NCBI RefSeq assembly: GCF_014873705.1
Contig: NZ_JADBDS010000003.1
Location: forward strand, 496,001-560,000
Source of the DNA: Mycobacterium sp. OAS707
GTDB taxonomy: Bacteria; Actinomycetota; Actinomycetes; Mycobacteriales; Mycobacteriaceae
Length of the DNA: 64,000 bases
Direction: 5' to 3'
The notes under the pieces were generated by a model. That model did no database searches and had not been told where the DNA came from. It was given only the letters and a program-made list of their open reading frames with translations. Numbering within the stretch: position 1 is the stretch's first letter; each line of letters starts with the position of its first letter. Made by a program: the position numbers and the translations under genes. Of the stretch, positions 36,332-45,100 are shown piece after piece.

Positions 36332-37128
36332 CCACCCTGCGGCGGCGCAGGCGCGGGCCCGGCCTGCGGAAGCTGCTCACCCGGTGGGGGTGCTGCCGCA
36401 GCAGGCGCGAGGATGAACGGCACCGTTGCCGATCTCAGATTGCCCAGCTGCACGACGAGGTTGTACGTGCCGGGCCCGATCGGCTGACGCGGCAGCGGGC
36501 ACTGGGGTGCCGAGCCCATACCTGTCCAGGTCACCTCGGTCGTCACCTGCTCGCCGGGCTGGAACGTCTTGACCAGTGTCTCGTTCGACGGCGCGCAGTC
36601 GAGGTTCGACCACAGCCGCTGGTTGTCCAGCGAGTACACGTAGGCGGCCAACACCGCGGCGCCAACGTCTCGCTGGCACGCGACCAGGCCGATGTTGGTG
36701 ACGACCATGGTGAACTTCGGCTGATCGCCGACGACGTACTGCGGCTGGTTGGTGATGCCCTTGACCGCGAGCGTGGAGTCCGGGCAGTCGTCACCTTCCT
36801 TGAGCACCGGCGGCGGTACGACGGCAGCGGTCGGCGTTGGGGTCGGCGCAGGGGCCTGCTGTGCCGGCGGCATCACCGGCGTCTTGACCTCGGGGTTCTC
36901 CCCGGGAAGCGGGGTCGGCGCGGCCGCCTGGGTGGGCGCCGGCTTCTCGGCGGGCTTGGCTGGGCTGCTCGTGCTGTTCATGACGACCATCACCACCACT
37001 GCGGCGATGACGCCGATGACGAGGACCGCTATACCGAGCGCGAGTGCCCTCCGACGCCAGTAGATCTGCCTCGGTAGCGGGCCATGCGGTTCTAGATCCA
37101 GCACATCTTCACGGTAAGGGCAGGTCAT
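36328..37128 (-). CDS. Membrane-anchored protein with Pro-rich linker (Rv3587c-type)
   Basis: 266 residues. One transmembrane helix (about residues 29-51, ALALGIAVLVIGVIAAVVVM) follows a basic cytoplasmic stretch. A Pro/Ala/Thr-rich extracellular linker leads to a compact domain of about 130 residues with paired cysteines (DDCPDS, VACQRD, LDCAPS, PQCPLP), probably disulfide-bonded, then a second Pro-rich tail. The position before canB matches Rv3587c, a protein of unknown function with a beta-sandwich-like external domain. Confidence 0.85.
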   Translation of the reverse strand: MTCPYREDVLDLEPHGPLPRQIYWRRRALALGIAVLVIGVIAAVVVMVVMNSTSSPAKPAEKPAPTQAAAPTPLPGENPEVKTPVMPPAQQAPAPTPTPTAAVVPPPVLKEGDDCPDSTLAVKGITNQPQYVVGDQPKFTMVVTNIGLVACQRDVGAAVLAAYVYSLDNQRLWSNLDCAPSNETLVKTFQPGEQVTTEVTWTGMGSAPQCPLPRQPIGPGTYNLVVQLGNLRSATVPFILAPAAAAPPPGEQLPQAGPAPAPPQGG

Positions 37129-37163
37129 GCCACCCCGTCCGAGGTGACTCGGCGTGTCGGCGG

Positions 37164-37784
37164 TTAGCCTTCGCCGATGTCGCCCAGATGATCCCGCAAC
37201 ACCACCCGACCGTCGGACAGGTGGTACGTCAAGCCGACGATCGCCAGGTCGCCGGAAGCGACCCGTTCGGCGATCGCAGTCGAGCGCGCAAGCAGCTGCG
37301 AACCGGTTTCCGTGACGTGCCGCGCCTCGAACTCGTCCACCCTGCTCAGCCCTTCACGGCGGCCCGCGAGGATCGACGGGGTCACCCGCTCGACGATGTC
37401 GCGGACATAGCCACCGGGCACCACGCCCTCGTCCAGCGCCGACAAGGTCGCCTTCACCGCGCCGCAGCTGTCGTGGCCGAGCACCGCGATCAACGGCACG
37501 TTGAGCACCGTGACAGCGAACTCGATCGAGCCGAGGACCGCCGAGTCGATGACATGGCCGGCGGTACGCACCACAAACATGTCGCCGAGGCCCTGGTCGA
37601 AGATGATCTCCGCAGCCACCCGGCTGTCCCCGCAGCCGAACACCACCACGTTGGGCTTCTGGGACTCGGCCAGGCTGGCGCGATGCTCAATGCTCTGACT
37701 CGGGTGTAATGGCTTACCGGCGACGAATCGCTCGTTACCTTCTTTGAGTGCTTTCCAAGCGGTCAACGGGCTCGTGTTCGGCAT
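37164..37784 (-). CDS. canB: Beta-class carbonic anhydrase CanB
   Basis: 206 residues from the ATG at 37784, the start equivalent to Mtb Rv3588c; an ATG three codons upstream is the alternative. Zinc-site sequences are VFGCGDSR (Cys and Asp) and VLGHDSCGAV (His and Cys). Interconverts carbon dioxide and bicarbonate. The start codon overlaps the mutY start codon on the opposite strand by two bases. Confidence 0.95.
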   Translation of the reverse strand: MPNTSPLTAWKALKEGNERFVAGKPLHPSQSIEHRASLAESQKPNVVVFGCGDSRVAAEIIFDQGLGDMFVVRTAGHVIDSAVLGSIEFAVTVLNVPLIAVLGHDSCGAVKATLSALDEGVVPGGYVRDIVERVTPSILAGRREGLSRVDEFEARHVTETGSQLLARSTAIAERVASGDLAIVGLTYHLSDGRVVLRDHLGDIGEG

Positions 37785-38682
37785 GGCCGACATTCTGCCG
37801 GAGTATCCGGCGGTGATCGATTCACGTGAGTTATCACACTGGTTTGCGCACGCGCAGCGTGACCTGCCATGGCGGCGACCAGGCGTAACGCCGTGGCAGA
37901 TCCTGGTCAGCGAGTTCATGCTCCAGCAGACGCCGGTCTCGCGGGTCGAGCCGATCTGGCTGGCCTGGGTGGATCGGTGGCCGACGCCATCGGCGACCGC
38001 TGCGGCCAGCGCTGCCGATGTGTTGCGGGCGTGGGGCAAGCTCGGCTACCCGCGACGGGCCAAGCGCCTGCATGAATGCGCGACGGTGATCGCCGAGCAG
38101 TTCGACGACCGGGTGCCCTCGGACGTAGAGACGTTGTTGACGCTGCCCGGCATCGGCGCCTACACCGCCAGGGCCATCGCCTGTTTCGCCTACGGGCAGC
38201 GAGTGCCGGTCGTCGACACGAATGTGCGCAGGGTGGTCGCCAGGGCGGTGCACGGCAGGGCCGACGCGGCCGCCTCTTCGTCACCGCGCGACCTCGACGA
38301 CGTCGCCGCTTTGTTGCCCGATGATGTTGATGCGCCGAGGTTTTCGGTTGCGCTGATGGAACTGGGTGCGACGGTGTGCACGGCCCGCTCGCCGAAATGC
38401 GGCCTGTGCCCGTTGAGCGCGTGCGCGTGGCGGACGCTCGGTTATCCGCCCGGCACCGAGGCCCGCCGCGTGCAGAAGTACGCGGGTACGGACCGTCAGG
38501 TCCGGGGCAGGTTGCTGGATGTGTTGCGCGGCAACGACTCTCCGGTCTCACGCGCCGAGCTGGACGTGGCGTGGCTGACCGACACCGCGCAGCGCGACCG
38601 GGCGCTGGATTCGTTGCTCGTCGACGGCTTGGTGGAGCAGACGGCCGACGGCCGTTTCGCGTTGGCCGGCGAAGGCGACTAG
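37783..38682 (+). CDS. mutY: A/G-specific adenine glycosylase MutY
   Basis: 299 residues from the ATG at 37783, which matches the Mtb start MPHILPE; a GTG at 37813 is possible. Catalytic-domain motifs are VSEFMLQQTPVSR, the helix-hairpin-helix LPGIGAYTARAI and the Asp in VVDTNVRR. The [4Fe-4S] loop is C-x6-C-x2-C-x4-C (CTARSPKCGLCPLSAC), one residue shorter in the last spacer than the E. coli enzyme, as in Mtb. The C-terminus is short and lacks a long NUDIX-like domain. Removes adenine mispaired with 8-oxoguanine. Confidence 0.95.
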   Translation: MADILPEYPAVIDSRELSHWFAHAQRDLPWRRPGVTPWQILVSEFMLQQTPVSRVEPIWLAWVDRWPTPSATAAASAADVLRAWGKLGYPRRAKRLHECATVIAEQFDDRVPSDVETLLTLPGIGAYTARAIACFAYGQRVPVVDTNVRRVVARAVHGRADAAASSSPRDLDDVAALLPDDVDAPRFSVALMELGATVCTARSPKCGLCPLSACAWRTLGYPPGTEARRVQKYAGTDRQVRGRLLDVLRGNDSPVSRAELDVAWLTDTAQRDRALDSLLVDGLVEQTADGRFALAGEGD

Positions 38683-38736
38683 CGGGCAATTTGCACAACG
38701 GGTTTAGAGCCGGGTCGGTGGCGTTAGCCTGAGGCT

Positions 38737-40101
38737 GTGGCGCAGGTTCTGCGTACTCGGTATGCCAGCTGTGGTGACATCGACATCGCCTACCAGGTCC
38801 TCGGCGACGGGCCGAGCGACCTCATCATGCTGTCCGGACCGTTCATCCCGGTCGACTCCATAGACGACGAGCCTTCGTTTCACCGCTTCCATCGGCGGCT
38901 CGCATCATTCAACCGTGTCATCCGGTTCGACCACCGCGGCACCGGCCTTTCCTCGCGAGTGCCCTCCATGGATGTCGTCGGGCCTGCTTTCTGGGTCGCG
39001 GACGCGCTCGCGGTCATGGATGCCGTTGGCTGCGAGCAGGCTGCGATCTTCGCGCCGAGCTTCTCTGCGATGACCGGAATCGTGCTCGCTGCCGATTACC
39101 CGGAGCGGGTGCGCAGCCTGTTGATCGTCAACGGCACGTCGCGGATGGTGCAAGCGCCGGACTATCCGATTGGCGCGGACATCAGCGCAGCCAATCCATT
39201 CATGACGGTCGCCATGGAGCCCGATGCCGTAGAACGGGGCTTTGACACTCTCAGATACGTTGCACCGACCGTCGCGGACGACGACTCATTCCGCACGTGG
39301 TGGGACCACGCAGGCAATCGCGCCGCGTCGCCGAGCATGGCCCGTGCTCTCACCCAGGTGGTCGCCGCGGCCGATGTGCGCGACACGCTCGCGCGCGTCA
39401 CGGCGCCGACGTTGATTCTGCATCGAAGGGACGCGATATTCATTCCGGTGGGCCACGCCCGATACCTTGCCGAGCGGATCGCAGGATCGCGCTACGTCGA
39501 GTTCCCCGGAGCCGATTCGCTGTACTGGGTCGGCGACAGCGCACCGATGCTCGACGAAATAGAGGAATTCATCACCGGCGTGCGCGGCGGATCCGATGCC
39601 GAACGTGTACTCACCACAATCGTTTTCACCGACATCGTCGGTTCAACGGAACGGGCCGCCGCCCTTGGCGACGACCGCTGGCATGCGCTTCTCGACAACC
39701 ACGACAACGTCGTCCGTCACGAACTCAAGCGGTTCGGCGGTCGGGAGGTCAACACGGTCGGAGATGGTTTCGTCGCGATATTCACCAGCCCCAGCGTCGC
39801 GATCGATTGCGCGGAAGCGATCGTCGACGCCGTTCGTCTGCTCGGGATCGAAGTCCGCGTCGGCATTCACGCCGGTGAGGTTGAGGTGCGCGGCGAAGAC
39901 ATCGCCGGAATGGCGGTCCACATCGGCGCTCGGGTGGCGGCACTCGCCGCACCGAGCGAGGTGCTCGTGTCGTCGACCGTACGGGAGATCGTCACCGGGT
40001 CGCGGCGCAGGTTTTCGGAACGCGGCGGTCACGAACTCAAAGGTGTACCTGGCCGCTGGCGAGTCTACGGCCTGGTCGGTAGCCGCGCTGAGCACCGCTA
40101 G
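38737..40101 (+). CDS. Alpha/beta-hydrolase domain fused to class III nucleotidyl cyclase
   Basis: 454 residues from a GTG at 38737. Residues 1 to about 285 have the alpha/beta-hydrolase fold. The nucleophile elbow is degenerate (APS108FSA instead of GxSxG) and the usual catalytic His is Ser261 (PGADSLYW), so esterase activity is doubtful; the domain may be a sensor. Residues 290-450 are a class III cyclase with metal Asps at 299 (VFTDIVGST) and 343 (TVGDGF). The purine-contact Lys position is Asn339, a non-canonical form seen in a subfamily of such fusions. Product, cAMP or otherwise, is uncertain. It is not present here in M. tuberculosis. Confidence 0.85.
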   Translation: MAQVLRTRYASCGDIDIAYQVLGDGPSDLIMLSGPFIPVDSIDDEPSFHRFHRRLASFNRVIRFDHRGTGLSSRVPSMDVVGPAFWVADALAVMDAVGCEQAAIFAPSFSAMTGIVLAADYPERVRSLLIVNGTSRMVQAPDYPIGADISAANPFMTVAMEPDAVERGFDTLRYVAPTVADDDSFRTWWDHAGNRAASPSMARALTQVVAAADVRDTLARVTAPTLILHRRDAIFIPVGHARYLAERIAGSRYVEFPGADSLYWVGDSAPMLDEIEEFITGVRGGSDAERVLTTIVFTDIVGSTERAAALGDDRWHALLDNHDNVVRHELKRFGGREVNTVGDGFVAIFTSPSVAIDCAEAIVDAVRLLGIEVRVGIHAGEVEVRGEDIAGMAVHIGARVAALAAPSEVLVSSTVREIVTGSRRRFSERGGHELKGVPGRWRVYGLVGSRAEHR

Positions 40102-41084
40102 GCGGTCGCGGCCTCCTCCTCGCACGGGCCACCGCAGGCGAACCGGCGGCGGTAGTCCGACGGCGTGACGCCGATGACCCTGCGGAAGTGGTGGCGCAAC
40201 AGCGTGGCGGTGCCGAAGCCTGACCGGTCCGCGATCCTGTCGATGTCGAGATCGGTCTCCTCGAGCAGCCGACGCGCATACAGCACCCGTTGATCGGTCA
40301 CCCATTGCATCGGGGTGCGCCCTGTCTCCTCGACGAATCGGCGGGCGAAGGTGCGCGCAGACATGTTCACCCGGCGCGCCAGCATCGCCACCGTCAGCGG
40401 CTTGTCGAGGTTGCTCAGGACCCAATCCAGGTGCGGCGCAAACCCTTCCGAGCATCGCACCGGGATGGGCTGGTCGATGTACTGACGCTGACCACCGTCG
40501 CGCTGCGGGGGCACCACCATTCGACGCGCGATCTTGTTGGTGACCTCGCTGCCCAGCTCGCGTCGCACCAGGTGCAGGCAGGCGTCGATACCCGCCGCAG
40601 TGCCCGCGCTGGTGATCAGATTGCCGTCGTCGACGAACAGCACGTTGCGGTCGACCTTGGCGGTCGGATACATCTGGGCCAGTTCGTCTGCGTGCATCCA
40701 GTGCGTGGTGCACGGCCTGCCGTCGAGCAGGCCGGCTGCCCCGGCAAGGAAGGCACCAGAGCACACCGTCAGGATGATCGAGCCCGAATCGGCGGCCTTT
40801 CGCACCGCCTCGAGAGCCTCCGGCAGGTACCCGCCGAACTGGCTGCTGATCGCCGGTATCGCAACCAGGTCCACGCCGACGAGGTCGTCGAGACCGTGGT
40901 CAGGAGTGATGGTGGCGCCGACGGACGTCCGCACCGCCTTGCCCGGCTCCGGCCCGCAGACCTTGAAATCGAAGTTGGGGACACCGTCGGCTGACCGGTC
41001 GATTCCGAAGACCTCGCAGATCACGCCGAACTCAAAAACCGCTAGACCGTCCAGCACCAGTGCAGATACGCTCTTTAATGCCAT
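40098..41084 (-). CDS. GlxA/FtrA-type transcriptional regulator (DJ-1/PfpI + AraC)
   Basis: 328 residues. N-terminal DJ-1/PfpI (class I glutamine amidotransferase-like) domain with the Cys elbow LTVCSGAFLAGAAG, and a C-terminal AraC pair of helix-turn-helices (MSARTFARRFVEETGRTPMQ, then IADRSGFGTATLLRHHFRRV). Proteins of this family regulate amino-acid, polyamine or stress genes. No target is evident; it overlaps the cyclase gene tail-to-tail by 4 bases and is divergent from a small membrane protein. Confidence 0.88.
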   Translation of the reverse strand: MALKSVSALVLDGLAVFEFGVICEVFGIDRSADGVPNFDFKVCGPEPGKAVRTSVGATITPDHGLDDLVGVDLVAIPAISSQFGGYLPEALEAVRKAADSGSIILTVCSGAFLAGAAGLLDGRPCTTHWMHADELAQMYPTAKVDRNVLFVDDGNLITSAGTAAGIDACLHLVRRELGSEVTNKIARRMVVPPQRDGGQRQYIDQPIPVRCSEGFAPHLDWVLSNLDKPLTVAMLARRVNMSARTFARRFVEETGRTPMQWVTDQRVLYARRLLEETDLDIDRIADRSGFGTATLLRHHFRRVIGVTPSDYRRRFACGGPCEEEAATA

Positions 41085-41155
41085 GGCAGCATTTTATCGC
41101 AAGGTGTCCTTCCTGCCACTGTTGGCTGGATTTTTATCAGCGGAGCATTACTGCC

Positions 41156-41410
41156 ATGACCACTGCACTCTCACTCCTCATCCTGATCGCCCCCTTCGCG
41201 GTGGCAGCGGCGCTCAGCTGGGCCGCCCATCGCTCTGACTCGCTTCGTATCCGCTTCGATCAGTTCCGGTGGTCGGCCCCGATGGTGGGTCGGCTGTTCG
41301 AGGACGATCGTGACGGCTTCCGCATCGCACACGACGTTGATGCGATCCGCTCACGGTTTGAGAAGCAACCGTTTTGGCCCGCCTCAGGCGCCAGCGGCGA
41401 GCGTCGCTAG
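41156..41410 (+). CDS. Small single-span membrane protein
   Basis: 84 residues from the ATG at 41156 with GGAG 10 bases upstream. Residues 4-22 are one transmembrane helix (LSLLILIAPFAVAAALSWA). The soluble part is about 60 residues, charged, with the pattern SAPMVGRLFEDDRDGFR-x-xHDVDAIRSRFE. It is divergent from the GlxA-like gene (71-base gap) and overlaps the next minus-strand gene tail-to-tail by 27 bases. Unrecognised. Confidence 0.6.
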   Translation: MTTALSLLILIAPFAVAAALSWAAHRSDSLRIRFDQFRWSAPMVGRLFEDDRDGFRIAHDVDAIRSRFEKQPFWPASGASGERR

Positions 41411-42154
41411 GAACTCTTCGACCGCCTGCCGGTAAACCGAAGGCGCGTCATCGTGGATCAGGTGACCGGCGCCGGGCACGTGCAAATACGTTGCCCGGTA
41501 GCCGGTTTCCTGCATTCTGCGCATCTGTCCCTCGGGCGTGACCGAGTTACCCGCCTCCAGGAGCAGAGCGGGTACGCGCACCGCATTCCACTGCGACCAG
41601 TAGTCGCGGGTGCCCCACTCGGCTGCGATTTCGATCCACGTACTGGGGCGGCCGTGCAACCGCCAGCCCGTCGCAGTCCGGTCGAATGCCTCGAGGAAAT
41701 ACTGACCGGCGACCGGCCCGAACTCGTCGTAAACCTGTTGGGCCGTGGCGAATTCGACCGGAAGCGCATGCACCCACGGTTCCCAAGGCCCGGTGGTGCG
41801 ACCGCGAAAGTCCGGTGCCATGTCCTCTACCACCAATGCGCTGACAAGGTCGGGCCGTTGCGCGGCCAGACACCACGAGTGCAGCGCGCCCATCGAATGG
41901 CCGATCATCACGGCAGGCCGGCCCAGTTCGCCGACCGCGTCGCCGAGATCGGCAACGAACCGCTCGGTGCTGATCGGGTACGGGTCGACGACGTCGCGGC
42001 CACGGTGCCACGGTGCGTCGTAGGTGTAGACCGCACCGAGGCGGCTCAGCCATGGCAGCTGACGTGACCACGTGCTGCCCCGCCCCATCAGCCCATGCAC
42101 CAGGACCAGCGGATCACCGTCGCCTCCGCGCGGGGTGAGCAGGTCGGGGGCCAT
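41384..42154 (-). CDS. Alpha/beta-hydrolase (Rv3591c-type)
   Basis: 256 residues from the ATG at 42154. Oxyanion segment VLVHGLMGRGSTW, nucleophile elbow GHSMGALHSW with the catalytic Ser, and a C-terminal HVPGAGHLIHDDAP with the catalytic His. No signal peptide. Substrate unknown. Placement just before mhuD, on the opposite strand with 25 bases between starts, matches Rv3591c. Confidence 0.9.
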   Translation of the reverse strand: MAPDLLTPRGGDGDPLVLVHGLMGRGSTWSRQLPWLSRLGAVYTYDAPWHRGRDVVDPYPISTERFVADLGDAVGELGRPAVMIGHSMGALHSWCLAAQRPDLVSALVVEDMAPDFRGRTTGPWEPWVHALPVEFATAQQVYDEFGPVAGQYFLEAFDRTATGWRLHGRPSTWIEIAAEWGTRDYWSQWNAVRVPALLLEAGNSVTPEGQMRRMQETGYRATYLHVPGAGHLIHDDAPSVYRQAVEEFLATLAAGA

Positions 42155-42179
42155 GGCAGCGCACGGTAACCTGGGCGGC

Positions 42180-42503
42180 ATGCCGAGCCCAAACGTAGTG
42201 GTGAAGATCAACGCAATCGAGGTCCCGCCCGACGCAGGACCGGAACTGGAGAAGCGGTTCGCTCACCGCGCGCACGCGGTCGACAACCAGCCCGGTTTCC
42301 TGGGCTTCCAACTGCTGCGCCCGGTCAAGGGCGAAGACCGCTACTTCGTCGTCACACAGTGGGAATCCGAAGAGGCGTTCCAGGCGTGGGCGACCGGCCC
42401 GGCCATCGAGGCGCACAAGGGCCAGGCCGCCAACCCGGTGGCCACGGGGGCCTCACTCCTCGAGTTCGAGGTTGTCCTGGACGTTGCGGGCGCCGGCAAG
42501 TAA
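42180..42503 (+). CDS. mhuD: Heme-degrading monooxygenase MhuD
   Basis: 107 residues; collinear with Rv3592 apart from a four-residue N-terminal insertion. The functional residues of the Mtb enzyme (Asn7, Trp66, His75) are present as Asn11 (VVKINAIE), Trp70 (AFQAWATG) and His79 (IEAHKG). MhuD opens haem to mycobilin with release of iron, without carbon monoxide. The start of lpqF overlaps its 3' end by 32 bases. Confidence 0.95.
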   Translation: MPSPNVVVKINAIEVPPDAGPELEKRFAHRAHAVDNQPGFLGFQLLRPVKGEDRYFVVTQWESEEAFQAWATGPAIEAHKGQAANPVATGASLLEFEVVLDVAGAGK

Positions 42504-43848
42504 GGCTCGGCGTAGCGCGCGCGCCGCGGCCAGCCTGTCGATCGCCGCGGCGCTAGTCGTCGCGTTGGCGTGTGGCTGTGCGAAGACCGCAGCGCCCGCG
42601 CCGGTGGCGGACACGACGTACGGCGCGCCGATCGAGATCAACACGCCCCAGGGTCTGCGGGCCAAGCAGACCATCGACATGATCAACTCCGAATGGCCGA
42701 TCGGAACCGTCGGGGTGGCCACGATGGCCGCCCCCGATCAGGTCAACGGCGTCACCTCGGCCATGGGCAACCTCTGGCTGGATCGACCGATCACGGTGGC
42801 TGGCATCGAGATCCGCGCGGGACAGGCGACAGTGCACACGCTGACGCCCTACGGCGCCGCGCAGGACATCGAATTGCGCACCAACGCAGACGGTTTCGTC
42901 GACCGGTTCGCGGTGAAGCTACAACCCCCGAAGATCACCGACTGGCGCGATATCGACGCGGTGCTTGCGAAAACCGGTGCGCGCTACTCGTATCAGGTCG
43001 CCAAAGTCGATAACGGCAAATGCGAGGCGATAGCCGGCGCCAACGCGGACCTCTCCCTGCCGTTGGCGTCCATCATGAAACTGTATGTGCTGCTTGCGGT
43101 TGCCGACGCCGTCAAGGCAGGCACGCTGCACTGGACCGACCAACTCACCATCACTGACGAAGCCAAGAAGGTCGGATCGGCCACTCTCGGCAAGCTGCCG
43201 TCGGGCACAGAGGTTCCCGTGCGCAAGGCGGCCCAGGAAATGATCTCCGCAAGCGACAACATGGCGACCGACTTGCTGATCGAGCGGTTGACCCCCAGGG
43301 CCGTCGAGCGCGCCCTCGTCGCGGCCGGTCATCACGACCCGGCCAGCATGACGCCGTTTCCGACCATGCACGAACTGTTCTCGATCGGTTGGGGCAAGCC
43401 GGATCTGCGCGAGCAGTGGAAGGAAGCCACCCCCCAAGTTCGTGCGCAGCTGCTAGAGCAGACGAATTCCCGCCCCTACGAACCAGATCCAGCCCGCACC
43501 GGCACACCGGCGTCCATCTACGGTGCCGAGTGGTACGGCAGTGCCGCCGACATCTGCCGGGTACACGCCGCGCTGCAGACCGCGGCGGTCGGTGCGGCGG
43601 CACCGGTCAAAGACATCCTTTCCAACGTGCCTGGCATCGACTTGGACTCCTCGAAGTGGCCGTATATCGGGGCCAAGGCCGGAAACCTGCCCGGCGACAT
43701 GACGTTCAGCTGGTATGCGGTCGACCGCACCGGCCAGCCCTGGGTGGTCAGCTTTCAGGCGAACTGGGCGAGTTTCCGAAGCAATACCGCGGCGGGCTGG
43801 CTGCTGTCGATCGCTAAGCAGGCGTTCGGTCTGATTCCCGTCGGCTGA
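42472..43848 (+). CDS. lpqF: Lipoprotein with class A beta-lactamase-like domain, LpqF
   Basis: 458 residues from a TTG at 42472, overlapping mhuD. N-terminal signal ends in the lipobox ACGC (about residue 36). A domain of about 110 residues precedes a serine beta-lactamase/transpeptidase-type fold with SIMK (SxxK), SDN (ISASDNMA) and KAG (GAKAGNLPGD) motifs. Orthologue of Rv3593. All three active-site motifs are present, but the lipoprotein family has no proven beta-lactamase role. The 3' end overlaps the flippase gene tail-to-tail by 35 bases. Confidence 0.92.
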   Translation: MSWTLRAPASKARRSARAAASLSIAAALVVALACGCAKTAAPAPVADTTYGAPIEINTPQGLRAKQTIDMINSEWPIGTVGVATMAAPDQVNGVTSAMGNLWLDRPITVAGIEIRAGQATVHTLTPYGAAQDIELRTNADGFVDRFAVKLQPPKITDWRDIDAVLAKTGARYSYQVAKVDNGKCEAIAGANADLSLPLASIMKLYVLLAVADAVKAGTLHWTDQLTITDEAKKVGSATLGKLPSGTEVPVRKAAQEMISASDNMATDLLIERLTPRAVERALVAAGHHDPASMTPFPTMHELFSIGWGKPDLREQWKEATPQVRAQLLEQTNSRPYEPDPARTGTPASIYGAEWYGSAADICRVHAALQTAAVGAAAPVKDILSNVPGIDLDSSKWPYIGAKAGNLPGDMTFSWYAVDRTGQPWVVSFQANWASFRSNTAAGWLLSIAKQAFGLIPVG

Positions 43849-45079
43849 CCCTTCCGGATGTGCTGCGGGCGATTTCGCGCCGGGCGAGCAGCGCCATTAC
43901 GCAGTAGGCCGCGACAGTCGAGATGGTCGCCCCCCATAGGTTCAGGAACGGGACTGTCACCACGCAACAGGTGAGAAGAATGCTTGCGCCCACCACGTTG
44001 ATTCGGCGTGCGCTTGCGAGCCTGCCAAGACCACTGAGCGCGGCGATGTCCAAGTTGTAACTGGCCAGCGGAACCATTGCGGCGATCAGCGCGTAGCTGA
44101 CGCTGATTGCTCCCACATAGGCAGGGCCCAATACGTGCCAAACGAGGTACGGCGACGCCAGCGCCATCGCCGCGCAACCGCAAACTGTCAGCAGCATCGC
44201 AACGTTGCGAATGTGTTTGTACCACAATCCTGTTCCGGTTACCGCCATGCGACGGAAGACGACCTGCGACACTCCAAGCGAGATCAGGCCGACGACTTCA
44301 GCCATCGTTGCCGCGACGCTGTAGATTCCCACGGCCGCCGTTGTGGCCAACGTCGCGAGAATCAACCGATCGCCGCGGTAAGCAAATGCCTGGCAGAACA
44401 CTCCGATTGCCGCCGGCGAGCTGAACCGCACGATGTCGGCGAACGTCAATCGATCGACGACGGAGGGTGCCGCGGATCGGATCCTGCGAATCTGCCTCCA
44501 GAGGAACAGATTCTGCGCGACGGATCCCGCGAGCACGGCCGCACACGCCATGTCGATGTTCAAACCGGCAATCAGATGCACCGTAGCGACCAGTACGATC
44601 TGCACCGTCGCCCAGATCAGTTCGCCGGAGATCGCGGTGGCGTGAAATCCGAAGCCGTGCAGGCCTTCACGTTGAAAGTAGCCGTACAACTGCGATGCCG
44701 CGTTCGCGACGAAGAGAACAGCTACCACGGTGTCGGGTAAAGCATCTGAGAGCCAGAGGATTCCCAGGCCGACGGTGGCCGACCCAACGACGTGCAGAAC
44801 TGACAGTGTTCGCGCAATCGACAGATATCGGTCAAGGCTCAGGCGGGTGGCCAGGAGCACCCGTCCGCCGGTTGGCACACCCACAGACCCGATGAGCATC
44901 AAGAATGTCGAGGCCGCGATGAACGTGACCAGAACCCCTCGGTCTGTCGGGCCGAGCCACCGCGCCGTCAGTACCGAGAGAACTGTTGCTGACATCGCTT
45001 GAATGCCAAGGGTCGCAACGACACGGACTTCCGGTCGCACGACCGACGTTCGTAGGGTCCGCACCGACCGGATCATCAC
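43814..45079 (-). CDS. Wzx-like polysaccharide flippase
   Basis: 421 residues from a GTG at 45079 (ATG at 45076). About 12 hydrophobic segments are spread over the whole chain, as in the MOP/PST superfamily of lipid-linked oligosaccharide flippases; the N-terminal TLGIQAMSATVLSVLTARWLGP is typical. It would move lipid-linked repeat units across the membrane. It is the last gene of the minus-strand arm of the polysaccharide locus, 21 bases after the SDR gene. Confidence 0.85.
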   Translation of the reverse strand: MMIRSVRTLRTSVVRPEVRVVATLGIQAMSATVLSVLTARWLGPTDRGVLVTFIAASTFLMLIGSVGVPTGGRVLLATRLSLDRYLSIARTLSVLHVVGSATVGLGILWLSDALPDTVVAVLFVANAASQLYGYFQREGLHGFGFHATAISGELIWATVQIVLVATVHLIAGLNIDMACAAVLAGSVAQNLFLWRQIRRIRSAAPSVVDRLTFADIVRFSSPAAIGVFCQAFAYRGDRLILATLATTAAVGIYSVAATMAEVVGLISLGVSQVVFRRMAVTGTGLWYKHIRNVAMLLTVCGCAAMALASPYLVWHVLGPAYVGAISVSYALIAAMVPLASYNLDIAALSGLGRLASARRINVVGASILLTCCVVTVPFLNLWGATISTVAAYCVMALLARREIARSTSGRVSRRESDRTPA

Positions 45080-45100
45080 GCGACGAAAGACCGGCCGGGA

